DNA of 64,000 nt, from NCBI RefSeq assembly GCF_003363435.1, contig NZ_QRCT01000050.1:1-64000 (forward strand). Direction: 5' to 3'. Below the pieces are notes generated by a model that had not been told where the DNA came from, made no database searches, and saw nothing but the letters and a program-made list of their open reading frames with translations. Positions 50,234-59,632 of the stretch are shown here, in pieces (positions within the stretch are counted from its first letter, which is position 1; every line of letters starts with the position of its first letter). The stretch comes from Anaerosacchariphilus polymeriproducens (GTDB lineage: Bacteria; Bacillota; Clostridia; Lachnospirales; Lachnospiraceae). The position numbers and the translations under genes are program-made.

Positions 50234-51544
50234 ATGGGGTTATTCGAAAAATTTTCAAACAAAAATCAAAGACTAGAGGATTTAAAGAAGGGCAAAATTG
50301 AAAAAGTTCCATCTTATGTTATGGCAATTCCCAAAAATGATATCGTTCTTGATGATTTGGAACTTATGGTTGATCAAATACGGAAAATAGAAGGTTTAAC
50401 GATAATAGGAAAAAGAATAAACAATATTCTGACAGTAGTTTTTAAATATAAAAATTTGGAATATAGTGTTGATATATTTGTAGAAGATTTTCAACTGCCG
50501 CCACTGTTTCGGATCACGCATGACTTTGGTGATGAAGAGGTAGAAATTATGGAAGGGGCTGTAAGGGGACTTTTGACCCGAATGACATTCAGTGAAAATA
50601 AAATGGATTCTTTTCATATCCAAATCAAACTATTATATGCAATGATACCGGAATTGGCAGGAGTAGTGGATTTTAGTGCTGAGAAAATCTTATCAGGAAA
50701 GTGGGTAGAACTTACTGCGAAATCTAATGTTCATCCTGCTCCATCTTATTTGTATACGATACAAGCGGTCACTGATAAAAATGAAGTATGGTTACATACT
50801 CATGGAATGAATCGTTGTGGGAGTATAGAACTTGAAGTTTTAAAATCAGATAAGATTAATTTCAACAATCATTATGAAGTTCTAGCATCTTTTGCAGAAC
50901 GCATGATAACAGATAATGTTACAATAGATGAAGGAGAAGCTTTATATATTGGTACGATAGGCAGTAATCAGGATCTGGTAGTGACGTGGATTGACTTTAA
51001 ACGAGTTATTAAAAAGATGAAAAGAAGCGCGCTTGGTGGGACAAAGGATCGTATTGATGGACACAATGAAAACTCGGGCATCATATTTGTTTATCCAACA
51101 GAAGAAGACTATAATATAAAGAAAATGGTACATATATCACAATTTAATTCATTATTGAATCAAAATCCGGTTTTTATGAAAACAACTGAGGAGACAATAC
51201 GTATGCAGAATTTGGCACTGGAAAGGATTCCGTTTTTGCATAAATTGTGGAAAGCAATAGACGAAAAACAGGTTTTGATCAAAGTGGGAATGAAAGTGAA
51301 TGAAGAATATAATAGCAGTGATAACAAAGAACATATATGGTTCGAAGTGATTGATTTAGGGGAAAAAACTTTTCGAGGAATTTTATTGCAGGAGGCTTAT
51401 TATATAACAAATTTGAGAAAAGGCGATGAATTTGAATTTCCAATAGAAGAGTTGACAGATTGGCTGGCGTATACCAAAATAGGAACTATAAAACCTGATA
51501 ATGTTTACCGATTATTATCGATTGAGGCATGGTGTGAAATATGA
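50234..51544 (+). CDS. DUF4026 protein with C-terminal DUF2314 domain, 436 aa
   Basis: Residues about 1-330 match DUF4026 (VMAIPKNDIVLDDLELMVDQ; VELTAKSNVHPAPSYLYTI; WLHTHGMNRCGSIELEVL), residues about 350-436 a DUF2314 domain (DNKEHIWFEVIDLGEKTFRG, LRKGDEFEFPIEELTDW). Such proteins are soluble and of unknown role. The stop overlaps the response regulator start by four bases, so it belongs to the regulatory operon that follows, which is unusual for this family (judged from general knowledge). AAAGGAGG ribosome site. Confidence 0.8.
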   Translation: MGLFEKFSNKNQRLEDLKKGKIEKVPSYVMAIPKNDIVLDDLELMVDQIRKIEGLTIIGKRINNILTVVFKYKNLEYSVDIFVEDFQLPPLFRITHDFGDEEVEIMEGAVRGLLTRMTFSENKMDSFHIQIKLLYAMIPELAGVVDFSAEKILSGKWVELTAKSNVHPAPSYLYTIQAVTDKNEVWLHTHGMNRCGSIELEVLKSDKINFNNHYEVLASFAERMITDNVTIDEGEALYIGTIGSNQDLVVTWIDFKRVIKKMKRSALGGTKDRIDGHNENSGIIFVYPTEEDYNIKKMVHISQFNSLLNQNPVFMKTTEETIRMQNLALERIPFLHKLWKAIDEKQVLIKVGMKVNEEYNSSDNKEHIWFEVIDLGEKTFRGILLQEAYYITNLRKGDEFEFPIEELTDWLAYTKIGTIKPDNVYRLLSIEAWCEI

Positions 51545-52245
51545 ATTTTATAGTAGAAACAGCAAAGATTTTGATTGTTGAAGACGATACAGATATTAAT
51601 AATTTAATAGCTAAGATTGTTGAAAAAGCCGGACATCAGGTAGTTCAGGCTTTTTCTGGTACAGAGGCTCAATTAAGATTAGAAATGGATAGTTTTGATT
51701 TGATTATACTGGATCTTATGCTTCCCGGTATTACTGGAGAAGAATTAATAGAGCTTATACGTGAAAAAGCACAGATGCCAATTTTGGTTCTGTCAGCTAA
51801 GAATGGGTTAGAGAATCGCGTGAATGTTTTGAATTTGGGAGCAGATGATTATTTGATGAAACCTTTTGAAAACGAGGAAGTAGCTGCAAGAGTTAATGCT
51901 TCGCTCAGAAGATACAAGAAGTTCTCACCGGATAAAAATAAGAAGGCAGAAGTACTGAATCATAAAAATATAGAAATAAATAATGATGCTAGAGAAGTTT
52001 TTGTATGCAGCAAAAGAATAGCACTGACCGGATACGAATATGATATTCTCTATTTATTATTAAAGAACCCTAATAAAGTTTTTTCTAGAGAAAGTCTTTA
52101 TGAGGAGATTTGGAACGGTGGATTTTATGGTGAGGATAATACGGTCAATGTTCATATAAGTAATTTGCGTAAAAAAATTGCAGAATTCGATAAGGAAGAA
52201 GAATACATAAAGACAGTATGGGGTATCGGATTTAAATTAGTCTGA
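51541..52245 (+). CDS. OmpR-type response regulator, 234 aa
   Basis: Receiver domain at about residues 8-120 with acidic pair EDD, phosphorylation site D58 in LIILDLMLPG, and LSAK/K near the end, followed by an OmpR winged-helix output domain (residues about 135-234: TGYEYDILYLLLKNPNKVFS). Coupled to DUF4026 upstream. It is likely phosphorylated by the histidine kinase encoded three genes on, and controls the ABC transporter between them. Confidence 0.92.
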   Translation: MNFIVETAKILIVEDDTDINNLIAKIVEKAGHQVVQAFSGTEAQLRLEMDSFDLIILDLMLPGITGEELIELIREKAQMPILVLSAKNGLENRVNVLNLGADDYLMKPFENEEVAARVNASLRRYKKFSPDKNKKAEVLNHKNIEINNDAREVFVCSKRIALTGYEYDILYLLLKNPNKVFSRESLYEEIWNGGFYGEDNTVNVHISNLRKKIAEFDKEEEYIKTVWGIGFKLV

Positions 52246-52342
52246 GTCATCTTTACGATTTCTTTAAACTTTCTTGAGTACTTATTTATAGAAATCTTTT
52301 AAAATGGTAAAAGAAAAAGGTAAAGAGAAAGGAATATGCAAT

Positions 52343-53281
52343 ATGAGGGAAAAAATCGTTGTCAAAGCAATGAATTTGACGAAAAAATATAAGCAGGTAG
52401 TTGCTTTGAATCAGGTGGATATTACCGTAAAAAAAGGTGATATATATGGATTGGTGGGCAACAACGGGGCAGGTAAAACAACCTTTTTAAAGATGCTTAC
52501 CGGGCAGATACAGCCTACTGATGGACAGTTGAATCTTCTTGACGCCCAGAGCGAGACGGAAATGAATCATGTGAGAAGAAAGATTGGAGCTATCATTGAA
52601 ACCCCTAGTTTTTACCCTAATCTTTCAATAGAAAAAAACCTTGAGTATTATAGGATACAGAGGGGGATTCCCGGTAAGAAAGCAGTTACAAAGGCTTTGG
52701 AAGAAGTTGGATTATTAGAAGTAAAGAAGAGAAAGTATTCAGCACTTTCGTTGGGGATGAAACAACGACTTGGTCTTGCGCTTGCACTTATGGGAGAACC
52801 CGAAGTATTGATTCTGGATGAACCGATTAATGGTCTGGATCCGTCCGGAATTATAGAAATACGGAATTTATTGCTAAAGCTAAATCGTGAAAAGTATATT
52901 ACCATTTTGATATCAAGTCATATTTTAATGGAATTAGAAAACGTGGCAAGCCATTATGGATTTTTGGACAAGGGTAAAATAAAAGAAGAAATATCAGCGG
53001 AAAAACTAAAAGAAAAGTGTACTAATTATTTGGAATTAAAAGTAACAGATGCAGAGAAATATGCAGCATTACTTGAATTAAAATTAAATTGTAAAGATTA
53101 TAAAGTATTATCGGGAAATTGTATTCAAATTATGAACGTTAAGGATAGAGAAGAAAACCTTTCTGATTATAGTGCTTTGGCAATCAAAAATGATATCGGT
53201 CTATTATCGATGGATATGAGAAAGATTGATTTGGAAAATTATTATATGAACTTGATCAGTGGAATTAGAGAGGAGAGATAG
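52343..53281 (+). CDS. ABC transporter ATP-binding protein (antimicrobial-peptide type), 312 aa
   Basis: Walker A GNNGAGKTT, signature LSLGMKQRLGLALAL, Walker B LILDEPINGLDPSG and H-loop SSH are all present. Start at the ATG 52343 with GAAAGGA upstream; the in-frame start at 52304 lacks a site. The C-terminal 90 residues resemble BcrA/lantibiotic-immunity ATPases. It powers the permease encoded directly after it. Confidence 0.92.
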   Translation: MREKIVVKAMNLTKKYKQVVALNQVDITVKKGDIYGLVGNNGAGKTTFLKMLTGQIQPTDGQLNLLDAQSETEMNHVRRKIGAIIETPSFYPNLSIEKNLEYYRIQRGIPGKKAVTKALEEVGLLEVKKRKYSALSLGMKQRLGLALALMGEPEVLILDEPINGLDPSGIIEIRNLLLKLNREKYITILISSHILMELENVASHYGFLDKGKIKEEISAEKLKEKCTNYLELKVTDAEKYAALLELKLNCKDYKVLSGNCIQIMNVKDREENLSDYSALAIKNDIGLLSMDMRKIDLENYYMNLISGIREER

Positions 53282-53282
53282 G

Positions 53283-54062
53283 ATGTCTAATTATATAAAA
53301 AGTGAATTTTACCGTAATATAAATTCAAAAAGCATTTGGATTTTAATTGGGATATTTAGTATGCTTATAGTATTAATGAATGTAGTACTTGCAATTTCGA
53401 ATCAGCAAATAGAAAATTTTCCATATGCGACAACAGCTTTTTCTTTTGGTATGGTATCTGCTGATACTAGTAGTTTGATTTTTATTACATTTATTATAGT
53501 TAGTATTGTATTTGGTGATGAAAATAAACACAATACATTAAAAAATGTAGTTTCTTATGGTATCACTAGGAAGCAGATAATTTTAGGGAAGATTATTACT
53601 GCTATATTTTTTAGCTTAGTTTGTCTTTTAATTGTGCTTTTATTTTATATTTCCAGTGCTTACTTGCTATTGCAAAATAGTGGAATTGCAGCTTTCCATG
53701 TGTTCTTAATAGCAATTTTATCGAGTTTACCTAGTTGTGTAGCAGTACTTATTTTGATCATTGCATTATTTTTAATAATTGATAATTCTATGACAGCCAG
53801 CATGATATGTTTTTCTATTATTATTTTAATACCTACCGTGTTTTCTTTGGTAGGTAGAAAGGTAGAAATTTTTCGTCAGATTTGTCGTTGGTTACCATAT
53901 TGTTTGTTAAAAGAAGTAGATTACAGCAGTATAAATAATACATATTCTGGTATTTGGGATACACCGGAAGGGTTGGCAAGGTGCATCGCAGCGGGGATTC
54001 TTTGGAGTCTGATCTTTGGAGCCTTTGGTTTAATTGTATTTAAAAAGAAAGAATTGAAATAA
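53283..54062 (+). CDS. ABC-2-type permease, 259 aa
   Basis: Six hydrophobic segments (about residues 16-38, 55-75, 100-125, 135-160, 170-190 and 232-255) with a Glu-Asn-Lys rich turn (FGDENKHNTLKNVVSYG), as in lantibiotic/bacitracin resistance permeases. The start at ATG 53283 follows GAGGAGA and is one base after the ATPase stop. Together with it likely exports or detoxifies a peptide antibiotic. Confidence 0.85.
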   Translation: MSNYIKSEFYRNINSKSIWILIGIFSMLIVLMNVVLAISNQQIENFPYATTAFSFGMVSADTSSLIFITFIIVSIVFGDENKHNTLKNVVSYGITRKQIILGKIITAIFFSLVCLLIVLLFYISSAYLLLQNSGIAAFHVFLIAILSSLPSCVAVLILIIALFLIIDNSMTASMICFSIIILIPTVFSLVGRKVEIFRQICRWLPYCLLKEVDYSSINNTYSGIWDTPEGLARCIAAGILWSLIFGAFGLIVFKKKELK

Positions 54063-54084
54063 TGATGTTAGGAGCGTATTGATT

Positions 54085-54975
54085 ATGATTTTTATCTTAA
54101 TGGGTCTTGGAGTGATAGGATTGTATTTTGCAATACGCTTCTTTGCGTTGCAAGAATCAATTAAAAAATCGAATGAAAATTTAAAAGAAGTTCTTAAAGA
54201 TTTAGAGGCAAACCGAAGAGTCCGGATTGTGGTTCCGAATAAAAAAATGGAAGAATTTTTAGAAACAGTAAATGAGTATTTAGAGGTAGCACAAAATGAA
54301 AGAATTCATCATTTAAGAAAAGAACAGGAATTTAAAAGGCAGATAGAAAATGTAAGCCACGATCTTAGAACTCCATTAACAGCGGTTTTAGGTTATATAA
54401 ATTTAATTGATTTAGATACTCTTAAACAGGATGAAAAGGAATATATTGAAATTATTAAAAAGAAAGCAAAGGCTTTACAAAGGTTAATCTCTCATTTCTA
54501 TGATTTAAGTAGATTGGAGTCTAGTAATTATCAATTAAATTTCATAGAAATAGATATCAAGAAGTATCTTCGCGAAATATTACTTACTTATTATCAAGAA
54601 TTTGAAAACAGGCATATTGATGTGAATTTGGAATTGGAAGAGAACGCAGTGCTGGCAAAACTTGATGAGGAAGCGTTAGAGAGAATTCTGACCAATCTGA
54701 TTCAAAATGCAATTAAATATGCCGAATCTGATTTAAAGATAACATTAACGCAAGGTAATAATAGAATACAAATCGTATTTGAAAACGACAGCTCAGAATT
54801 ATGTGAAGAAGATATTGGACATTTATTTGAACGCTTTTATAGGAAAGACAGTTCCAGAAACAGCCAAAGTACAGGACTTGGACTTACCATTACCCAGTAT
54901 TTGGTGGAAGCCATGGGAGGGAAAATAAAGGCTGAATTGTTGAATCAAAGGCTGCGAATAAGTATCATATTTTAA
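54085..54975 (+). CDS. Sensor histidine kinase, intramembrane-sensing type, 296 aa
   Basis: One N-terminal transmembrane helix (about residues 2-20), a coiled-coil linker, HisKA with H92 in NVSHDLRTPLTAVLG, and HATPase with N box (LTNLIQNAIKYAE), G1 FENDSSELCEEDIG and FERFYRKDSSRNSQSTGLGL. With almost no extracellular loop it resembles BceS/LiaS-like sensors that read transporter activity. Start chosen at ATG 54085 with TAGGAG ten bases upstream; a TTG at 54079 is too close to the site. Confidence 0.9.
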   Translation: MIFILMGLGVIGLYFAIRFFALQESIKKSNENLKEVLKDLEANRRVRIVVPNKKMEEFLETVNEYLEVAQNERIHHLRKEQEFKRQIENVSHDLRTPLTAVLGYINLIDLDTLKQDEKEYIEIIKKKAKALQRLISHFYDLSRLESSNYQLNFIEIDIKKYLREILLTYYQEFENRHIDVNLELEENAVLAKLDEEALERILTNLIQNAIKYAESDLKITLTQGNNRIQIVFENDSSELCEEDIGHLFERFYRKDSSRNSQSTGLGLTITQYLVEAMGGKIKAELLNQRLRISIIF

Positions 54976-55074
54976 AAATTAATTTGACGATATAAAAGCG
55001 TATCGATATACTGAATATATGAGATAATTAGATAAATCTGGAAAAAGTGTTTATACGTGAAGGGAGAGAACGGC

Positions 55075-57042
55075 ATGAAGTACAAAGAGATTTTTAAAGA
55101 AGGCAAAATTGGTAATCTGACATTAAAAAACAGAATGGTAATGTGTTCATTAGCTATGGGGGTATCGGATGAAAGGCAATGTATTGGTGAAGATTTTTTG
55201 TCTTATCTTATGGAAAGGGCAAAAGGCGGCGTTGGACTGATTGTCTTGGAAAATACCAGAGTGGATGATGAGCATGGAGTGGCAGCACCCAGGCAGGCAA
55301 GTCTTGCCAGAGAGGAACAGATAGAACCATTGGCGAAGGCTGTTGAAAAAATTCATAAAGAAGGAGTGAAGTTGTTTGTTCAGCTGCATCATCCGGGCAG
55401 AGAAACTTTTTCAAATTTAAATAGTAATGAACCGGTTTGGTCTTCTTCTAATAAAGCTTGTGGTGTCTGTCAGCAGGAAACACATGAAATGACTACGGCT
55501 GAAGTCGAGCAAGTAATTCAAAAATTTATTAATGCTGCTGTCAGGGCGCAAAAAGCAGGTGTTGACGGGATTGAATTACATGGTGCACATGGATATTTGA
55601 TTTCACAATTTCTAAGCCCATATACCAATCAGAGGACAGATCGTTTTGGTGGTTCGTTTGAAAATAGATTGCAGTTTGTTAAAGAAATAATTGAAGGAAT
55701 AAAAAGAGAATGTAAAAATACATTAACGTTAGGTATCCGCTTGACAGTAGATGAGTTGTTAGATAGTAATGGAATAAAGGAATATCTTACTTTAAAGGAT
55801 GGGGTCAAGGTCTGTAAAGAACTAGAAAAACTGGGCTTAGATTTCATAGATGTATCGAATGGTATTTATGAGTCTTTCAATTCTCTATCTGAGCCCACTA
55901 CATATCCACAGGGATGTCGTTCACAGCGTATCCGTGCAGTCAAGGAAGCAGTTAATATTCCGGTGATTGCAGTTAATATGGTGAAAGAACCATGGTTCGC
56001 TCAGAAGATGCTGGAAGAAGGATTGGTTGATTTTGTAGGACTCGGGCGTGCAGTTGTTGCTGATCCGGAGTGGGTCAACAAGGCGAAGGAAGGAAGAGAA
56101 AAGGAGATAAACCGATGTATTTCCTGTACGTTCTGTTTCGAAACATTAGTCAGTGACACGATACCTGGAAAGGGACCAGTAAAATGTGCGGTCAATCCTC
56201 GTGCAGGTCGTGAGCTTCGATATCAGTCATATGTAAAAGATGGAAAGGGAAGAACCGTTGTGGTAGTCGGAGCCGGTGTAGCCGGATTAGAAGCTGCCAG
56301 AGTTTTGGCAGAGCGGGAGTTTCATGTTATTGTTTTAGAAAAGGAAGGAAAAGTCGGTGGTCAAATTAATATTGCGGATAAGCCTCCTCATAAAGAGAAA
56401 ATGGACTGGCTGGTGGATTATGAGTTAGTACAGCTAAAGAAACTTGGAGTTGATATCCGTGTTAACATAGACGCTGACAAAGAATTAATTTCTTCTTTTA
56501 AACCTTATGGAATTATTTTGGCCACAGGAGGCGTTCCTGTCAAACCTCAAATTCCAGGTATGGATCTAGAAAATGCATTAACTTTTAAAGAAGTACTTTG
56601 TGAGGAGAAAAGACTTGAAAATGTCAAAGCAGCAGTAATAGGTTCTGGTGCAACAGGACTGGAAACGGCAGAATATTTATGTAATAAGGGAAATGACGTT
56701 ACTATAATAGAGATGCTTGATTCTATTGGAGAAGGAGTATATGTGCAGCATTATCTGGATGCGATGGATAAATTATCTCATTATCCTGTTACATACAAAG
56801 ACAAAACAAAATTACTGGAGATTAAAAAAGATGCAGTTATTTTAGAAAACGTGAAAACGAAAAAAGTTGAGGAATACTCTGTAGATTATGTTGTGATGGC
56901 AATTGGGGTTCATTCAGTTCGTGATTTGGAAGGAACTTGTAAAGATATTTGCTCAAATACAATTGTAATTGGAGATGCAAAAGTTGTGGGGCGTATTGAA
57001 GGCGCTGTACGCAGTGGATTTGAAGCAGGTTATTTCTTTTAA
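55075..57042 (+). CDS. Enoate-reductase-type FMN/Fe-S/FAD oxidoreductase, 655 aa
   Basis: Residues about 1-365 are an old-yellow-enzyme TIM barrel (IELHGAHGYLISQFLSPYTN with catalytic region, GGSFENRL), residues about 348-371 supply an Fe-S cluster (C348, C351, C354, C371), residues about 390-655 are an FAD/NAD(P)H domain (VVVVGAGVAGLEAARVLAER and AAVIGSGATGLETAEYL). The family includes 2,4-dienoyl-CoA reductase and the bile-acid enzymes BaiCD/BaiH. It reduces an activated C=C bond; substrate unknown. Cysteine spacing x2-x2-x16 differs from the usual x2-x3-x11. Start at 55075 with AGGGAG upstream. Confidence 0.85.
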   Translation: MKYKEIFKEGKIGNLTLKNRMVMCSLAMGVSDERQCIGEDFLSYLMERAKGGVGLIVLENTRVDDEHGVAAPRQASLAREEQIEPLAKAVEKIHKEGVKLFVQLHHPGRETFSNLNSNEPVWSSSNKACGVCQQETHEMTTAEVEQVIQKFINAAVRAQKAGVDGIELHGAHGYLISQFLSPYTNQRTDRFGGSFENRLQFVKEIIEGIKRECKNTLTLGIRLTVDELLDSNGIKEYLTLKDGVKVCKELEKLGLDFIDVSNGIYESFNSLSEPTTYPQGCRSQRIRAVKEAVNIPVIAVNMVKEPWFAQKMLEEGLVDFVGLGRAVVADPEWVNKAKEGREKEINRCISCTFCFETLVSDTIPGKGPVKCAVNPRAGRELRYQSYVKDGKGRTVVVVGAGVAGLEAARVLAEREFHVIVLEKEGKVGGQINIADKPPHKEKMDWLVDYELVQLKKLGVDIRVNIDADKELISSFKPYGIILATGGVPVKPQIPGMDLENALTFKEVLCEEKRLENVKAAVIGSGATGLETAEYLCNKGNDVTIIEMLDSIGEGVYVQHYLDAMDKLSHYPVTYKDKTKLLEIKKDAVILENVKTKKVEEYSVDYVVMAIGVHSVRDLEGTCKDICSNTIVIGDAKVVGRIEGAVRSGFEAGYFF

Positions 57043-57073
57043 TTTAACAGTAAATGAAAAATATTTTTAGAGA

Positions 57074-57106
57074 TTGACAGACCGCGTTGGCGGTCTGTCA
57101 TTTTTT
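57074..57106 (+). terminator. Terminator after the enoate-reductase-like gene
   Basis: TGACAGACCGC and GCGGTCTGTCA form a perfect 11-bp stem around GTTG, followed by six T. Confidence 0.92.
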
Positions 57107-57352
57107 GAATACAGGTAAACATATAATTATTATACTTAGTTTTGAGATTTACAAAATAATATCAAAATAAAGAGAGATGAAATGGTCGTAAATTGTCAAT
57201 AAAAAAATAATTATTAAATTATGAAAAAACAATGAAAACAACTTGAAATTATACAAAAAATGAGATACGATTATTTTAGTATTTAGAATTGAATGGTAAG
57301 TCCTATTGTGTAGCAAGCATAATAAAATGCTTAATATAAAGGAGGTAGCAAA
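57107..57352. other. AT-rich intergenic region before the pyrophosphatase gene
   Basis: No ORF. It contains the promoter at 57243-57271 and a small hairpin AAGCAT/ATGCTT near 57317-57334 about 10 bases before the AAAGGAGG ribosome site. Nothing else recognised. Confidence 0.5.
57243..57271 (+). promoter_or_regulatory. Probable promoter of hppA
   Basis: TTGAAA and TACGAT are separated by 17 bp, about 80 bp before the start codon. Confidence 0.5.
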
Positions 57353-59419
57353 ATGATAAATACTTTTTGGCAGATTAGCGCAATCTTAGTTTCGGTACTG
57401 GCACTTGGCGTAGCTTTTTGGTTATATACATGGATTAAGGCGCAGCCATCTTCCAACGAAACAGTTCAACACGTGGGAGATTTAATCAGAAAAGGTGCGA
57501 ATACATTTCTTAGAAGAGAATATGTATTATTGGCACGTTTTGCAGGAGTTATTGCAATTCTGATACTAATTTTTCTGCCCAGTCCTATATGGTCTGGAAA
57601 TTGGACTAAAAACTTAACGATGGCATTCGCGTATATTTGTGGTACTGCACTCTCTGCACTAGCGGGGAAAATTGGGATTCAAGTAGCTACAATTGCTAAT
57701 GTCAAATCAGCAGAAGCAGCGAAAAAAGATATAAAATTATCCTTCATGGCAGGCTTCCGTGGTGGTGCAGTTATGGGTATGGCAGTCGTTGGCTTTTGTC
57801 TACTTGGAGTTACGGTCTTGCTTAGCTTTACAAAAGATTCTTCTGCGATTTTAGGCTTTTCTTTTGGAGCCTCTTCCTTAGCATTATTCGCGAAAGCCGG
57901 AGGCGGAATTTTTACGAAGACAGCCGATATCAGTGCTGATTTAGTTGGTAAAGTCGAGCTGGGAATTCCGGAAGATGATCCAAGGAACCCTGCTGTTATC
58001 GCAGATAATGTAGGTGATAATGTAGGCGATGTAGCAGGTATGGGAGCAGATTTGTTTGATTCCAATGTCGCTTCGATGGCTGCAGCGTTAATTGTGGGAA
58101 TGGCTTTGGCAAAAGACAACGCGAACATTGTTCTTGCATATGCTGGAATCGGGCTTCTGGCTTCTATTATAGGGGTTTTTTGTGCCAGAATGGGATCATC
58201 GAAAGACCCAACTACCGCATTAAACAAGAACACATATATTACAACAGGTGTTTATCTTTTGTTAACAGCACTTGCAACATTTATGTTTGGATTTGAATGG
58301 AGAATCTGGGGAGCTACTATGGTAGGGCTATTGGTAGGCTTGATTATCGGGATTGCAACAGATTATTTCACCAATGACAAAAAGAAACCGGTACAGCTTA
58401 CAGCCGAAGCATCTAAATCCGGACCTGCATTAACAATACTTTCGGGTTTTGCTTATGGGTTTTTTAGTGTATTGCCGGCATTGATTGGTATTGCAATCTC
58501 TTCTTTGGCAGCATATAAAATTTGTGAACCATTAGGAGGGAACTACCCATTATTCGGTATTTCCATGGCAGCGGTAGGAATGTTATCAATCGTTGCAATG
58601 ATTATTTCCAATGACGCTTATGGTCCTATTGTTGATAATGCAAGAGGTTTAGTTGAAATGGGGAATCTGGGTGAAGAGGCACTTAATATTACAGATGAAT
58701 TGGATTCAGCAGGAAATACTGTAAAGGCCATGACAAAAGGTTTTGCGATTGGTGCAGCAGGTCTTACGGTTATAGCTCTTTTGGGAACCTTTATGAATGA
58801 AGTTAATGTTGCTGCAGCTATTGCTGGGAAAGAAATTATTAGTGGTTTTGATATTATGAATCCGGTCGTTTTCTTTGGTTTGATGATTGGTATTCCAATT
58901 CCAGCAGTATTTTCTGCTATGTTGATACTGGGAGTTGATCGTAATGCGCAACGTATGGTGAAAGAAATAAGGCGTCAGTTTAAGGAAATACCGGGATTGC
59001 GTGAAGGGAAAGCAGGAGTCGTACCTGATTATAGTAAGTGTATTGATATTGCGACTACCGGTGCATTAAGAGAATTAATACCAGCAGGTTTAATGGCAAT
59101 TATAACAACTATTCTTGTTGGTTTTATCGGTGGAGTACAGGCAATTGGTGGATTTTTAACCGGAAATATAGTGAGTGGATTATTGCTAGCATTGTTTATG
59201 TCTAATGCCGGCGGGCTTTGGGATAATGGCAAAAAGTTCGTAGAAGCTGGACATTGTGGTGGAAAAGGCTCAGATGCACATAAGGCGGCTGTTGTTGGAG
59301 ATACCGTAGGTGATCCGTTTAAAGATACTGCGGGGCCATCAATTAATACGCAGATCACTGTAGTTTCACTTGTGTCTTCTTTGTTAGCGGTAGCTTTCTT
59401 AAGCTATAGTCTCTTTTGA
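57353..59419 (+). CDS. hppA: Membrane-bound H+-translocating pyrophosphatase, 688 aa
   Basis: About sixteen hydrophobic helices with the M-PPase signatures GGGIFTKTADISADLVGKVE, DDPRNPAVIADNVGDNVGD and near the C-terminus GGLWDNGKKFVE and DTVGDPFKDTAGPS. It hydrolyses pyrophosphate to pump ions outward. The position that separates K+-dependent from K+-independent enzymes reads GNTVKA, i.e. Lys rather than Ala, which points to a K+-independent proton pump (family rule). Monocistronic. Confidence 0.93.
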   Translation: MINTFWQISAILVSVLALGVAFWLYTWIKAQPSSNETVQHVGDLIRKGANTFLRREYVLLARFAGVIAILILIFLPSPIWSGNWTKNLTMAFAYICGTALSALAGKIGIQVATIANVKSAEAAKKDIKLSFMAGFRGGAVMGMAVVGFCLLGVTVLLSFTKDSSAILGFSFGASSLALFAKAGGGIFTKTADISADLVGKVELGIPEDDPRNPAVIADNVGDNVGDVAGMGADLFDSNVASMAAALIVGMALAKDNANIVLAYAGIGLLASIIGVFCARMGSSKDPTTALNKNTYITTGVYLLLTALATFMFGFEWRIWGATMVGLLVGLIIGIATDYFTNDKKKPVQLTAEASKSGPALTILSGFAYGFFSVLPALIGIAISSLAAYKICEPLGGNYPLFGISMAAVGMLSIVAMIISNDAYGPIVDNARGLVEMGNLGEEALNITDELDSAGNTVKAMTKGFAIGAAGLTVIALLGTFMNEVNVAAAIAGKEIISGFDIMNPVVFFGLMIGIPIPAVFSAMLILGVDRNAQRMVKEIRRQFKEIPGLREGKAGVVPDYSKCIDIATTGALRELIPAGLMAIITTILVGFIGGVQAIGGFLTGNIVSGLLLALFMSNAGGLWDNGKKFVEAGHCGGKGSDAHKAAVVGDTVGDPFKDTAGPSINTQITVVSLVSSLLAVAFLSYSLF

Positions 59420-59446
59420 TAATTAGTAATTTTAAAGTCCAGTATG

Positions 59447-59483
59447 AAAAAGCCGGAATTTCTTTGAGAATTTCGGCTTTTTT
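59447..59483 (+). terminator. Terminator after hppA
   Basis: AAAAAGCCG and CGGCTTTTT pair around a partly paired loop, with the T-run inside and after the stem. Confidence 0.82.
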
Positions 59484-59484
59484 A

Positions 59485-59513
59485 TTGACAAAAAATGAAA
59501 GTAGAGCTAATCT
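59485..59513 (+). promoter_or_regulatory. Promoter of the flavodoxin-ogt pair
   Basis: Perfect TTGACA and a weaker TAATCT 17 bp later. It overlaps the end of the preceding terminator. Confidence 0.55.
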
Positions 59514-59632
59514 GGAGTAGGAGCATAATTTAGAGTATAATTAGGATGAAAACTGGGAACCAATTGGGGTGTATTACGTTCTTAGATTTATATTGTTATT
59601 TTGTAACAAGATTCATAATAAGGAGGTTTTAT

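Noticed and set aside
55075-57042. Assignment as baiCD or baiH of a bile-acid operon
   Set aside because: No other bai genes around; similarity is to the wide enoate-reductase family only.
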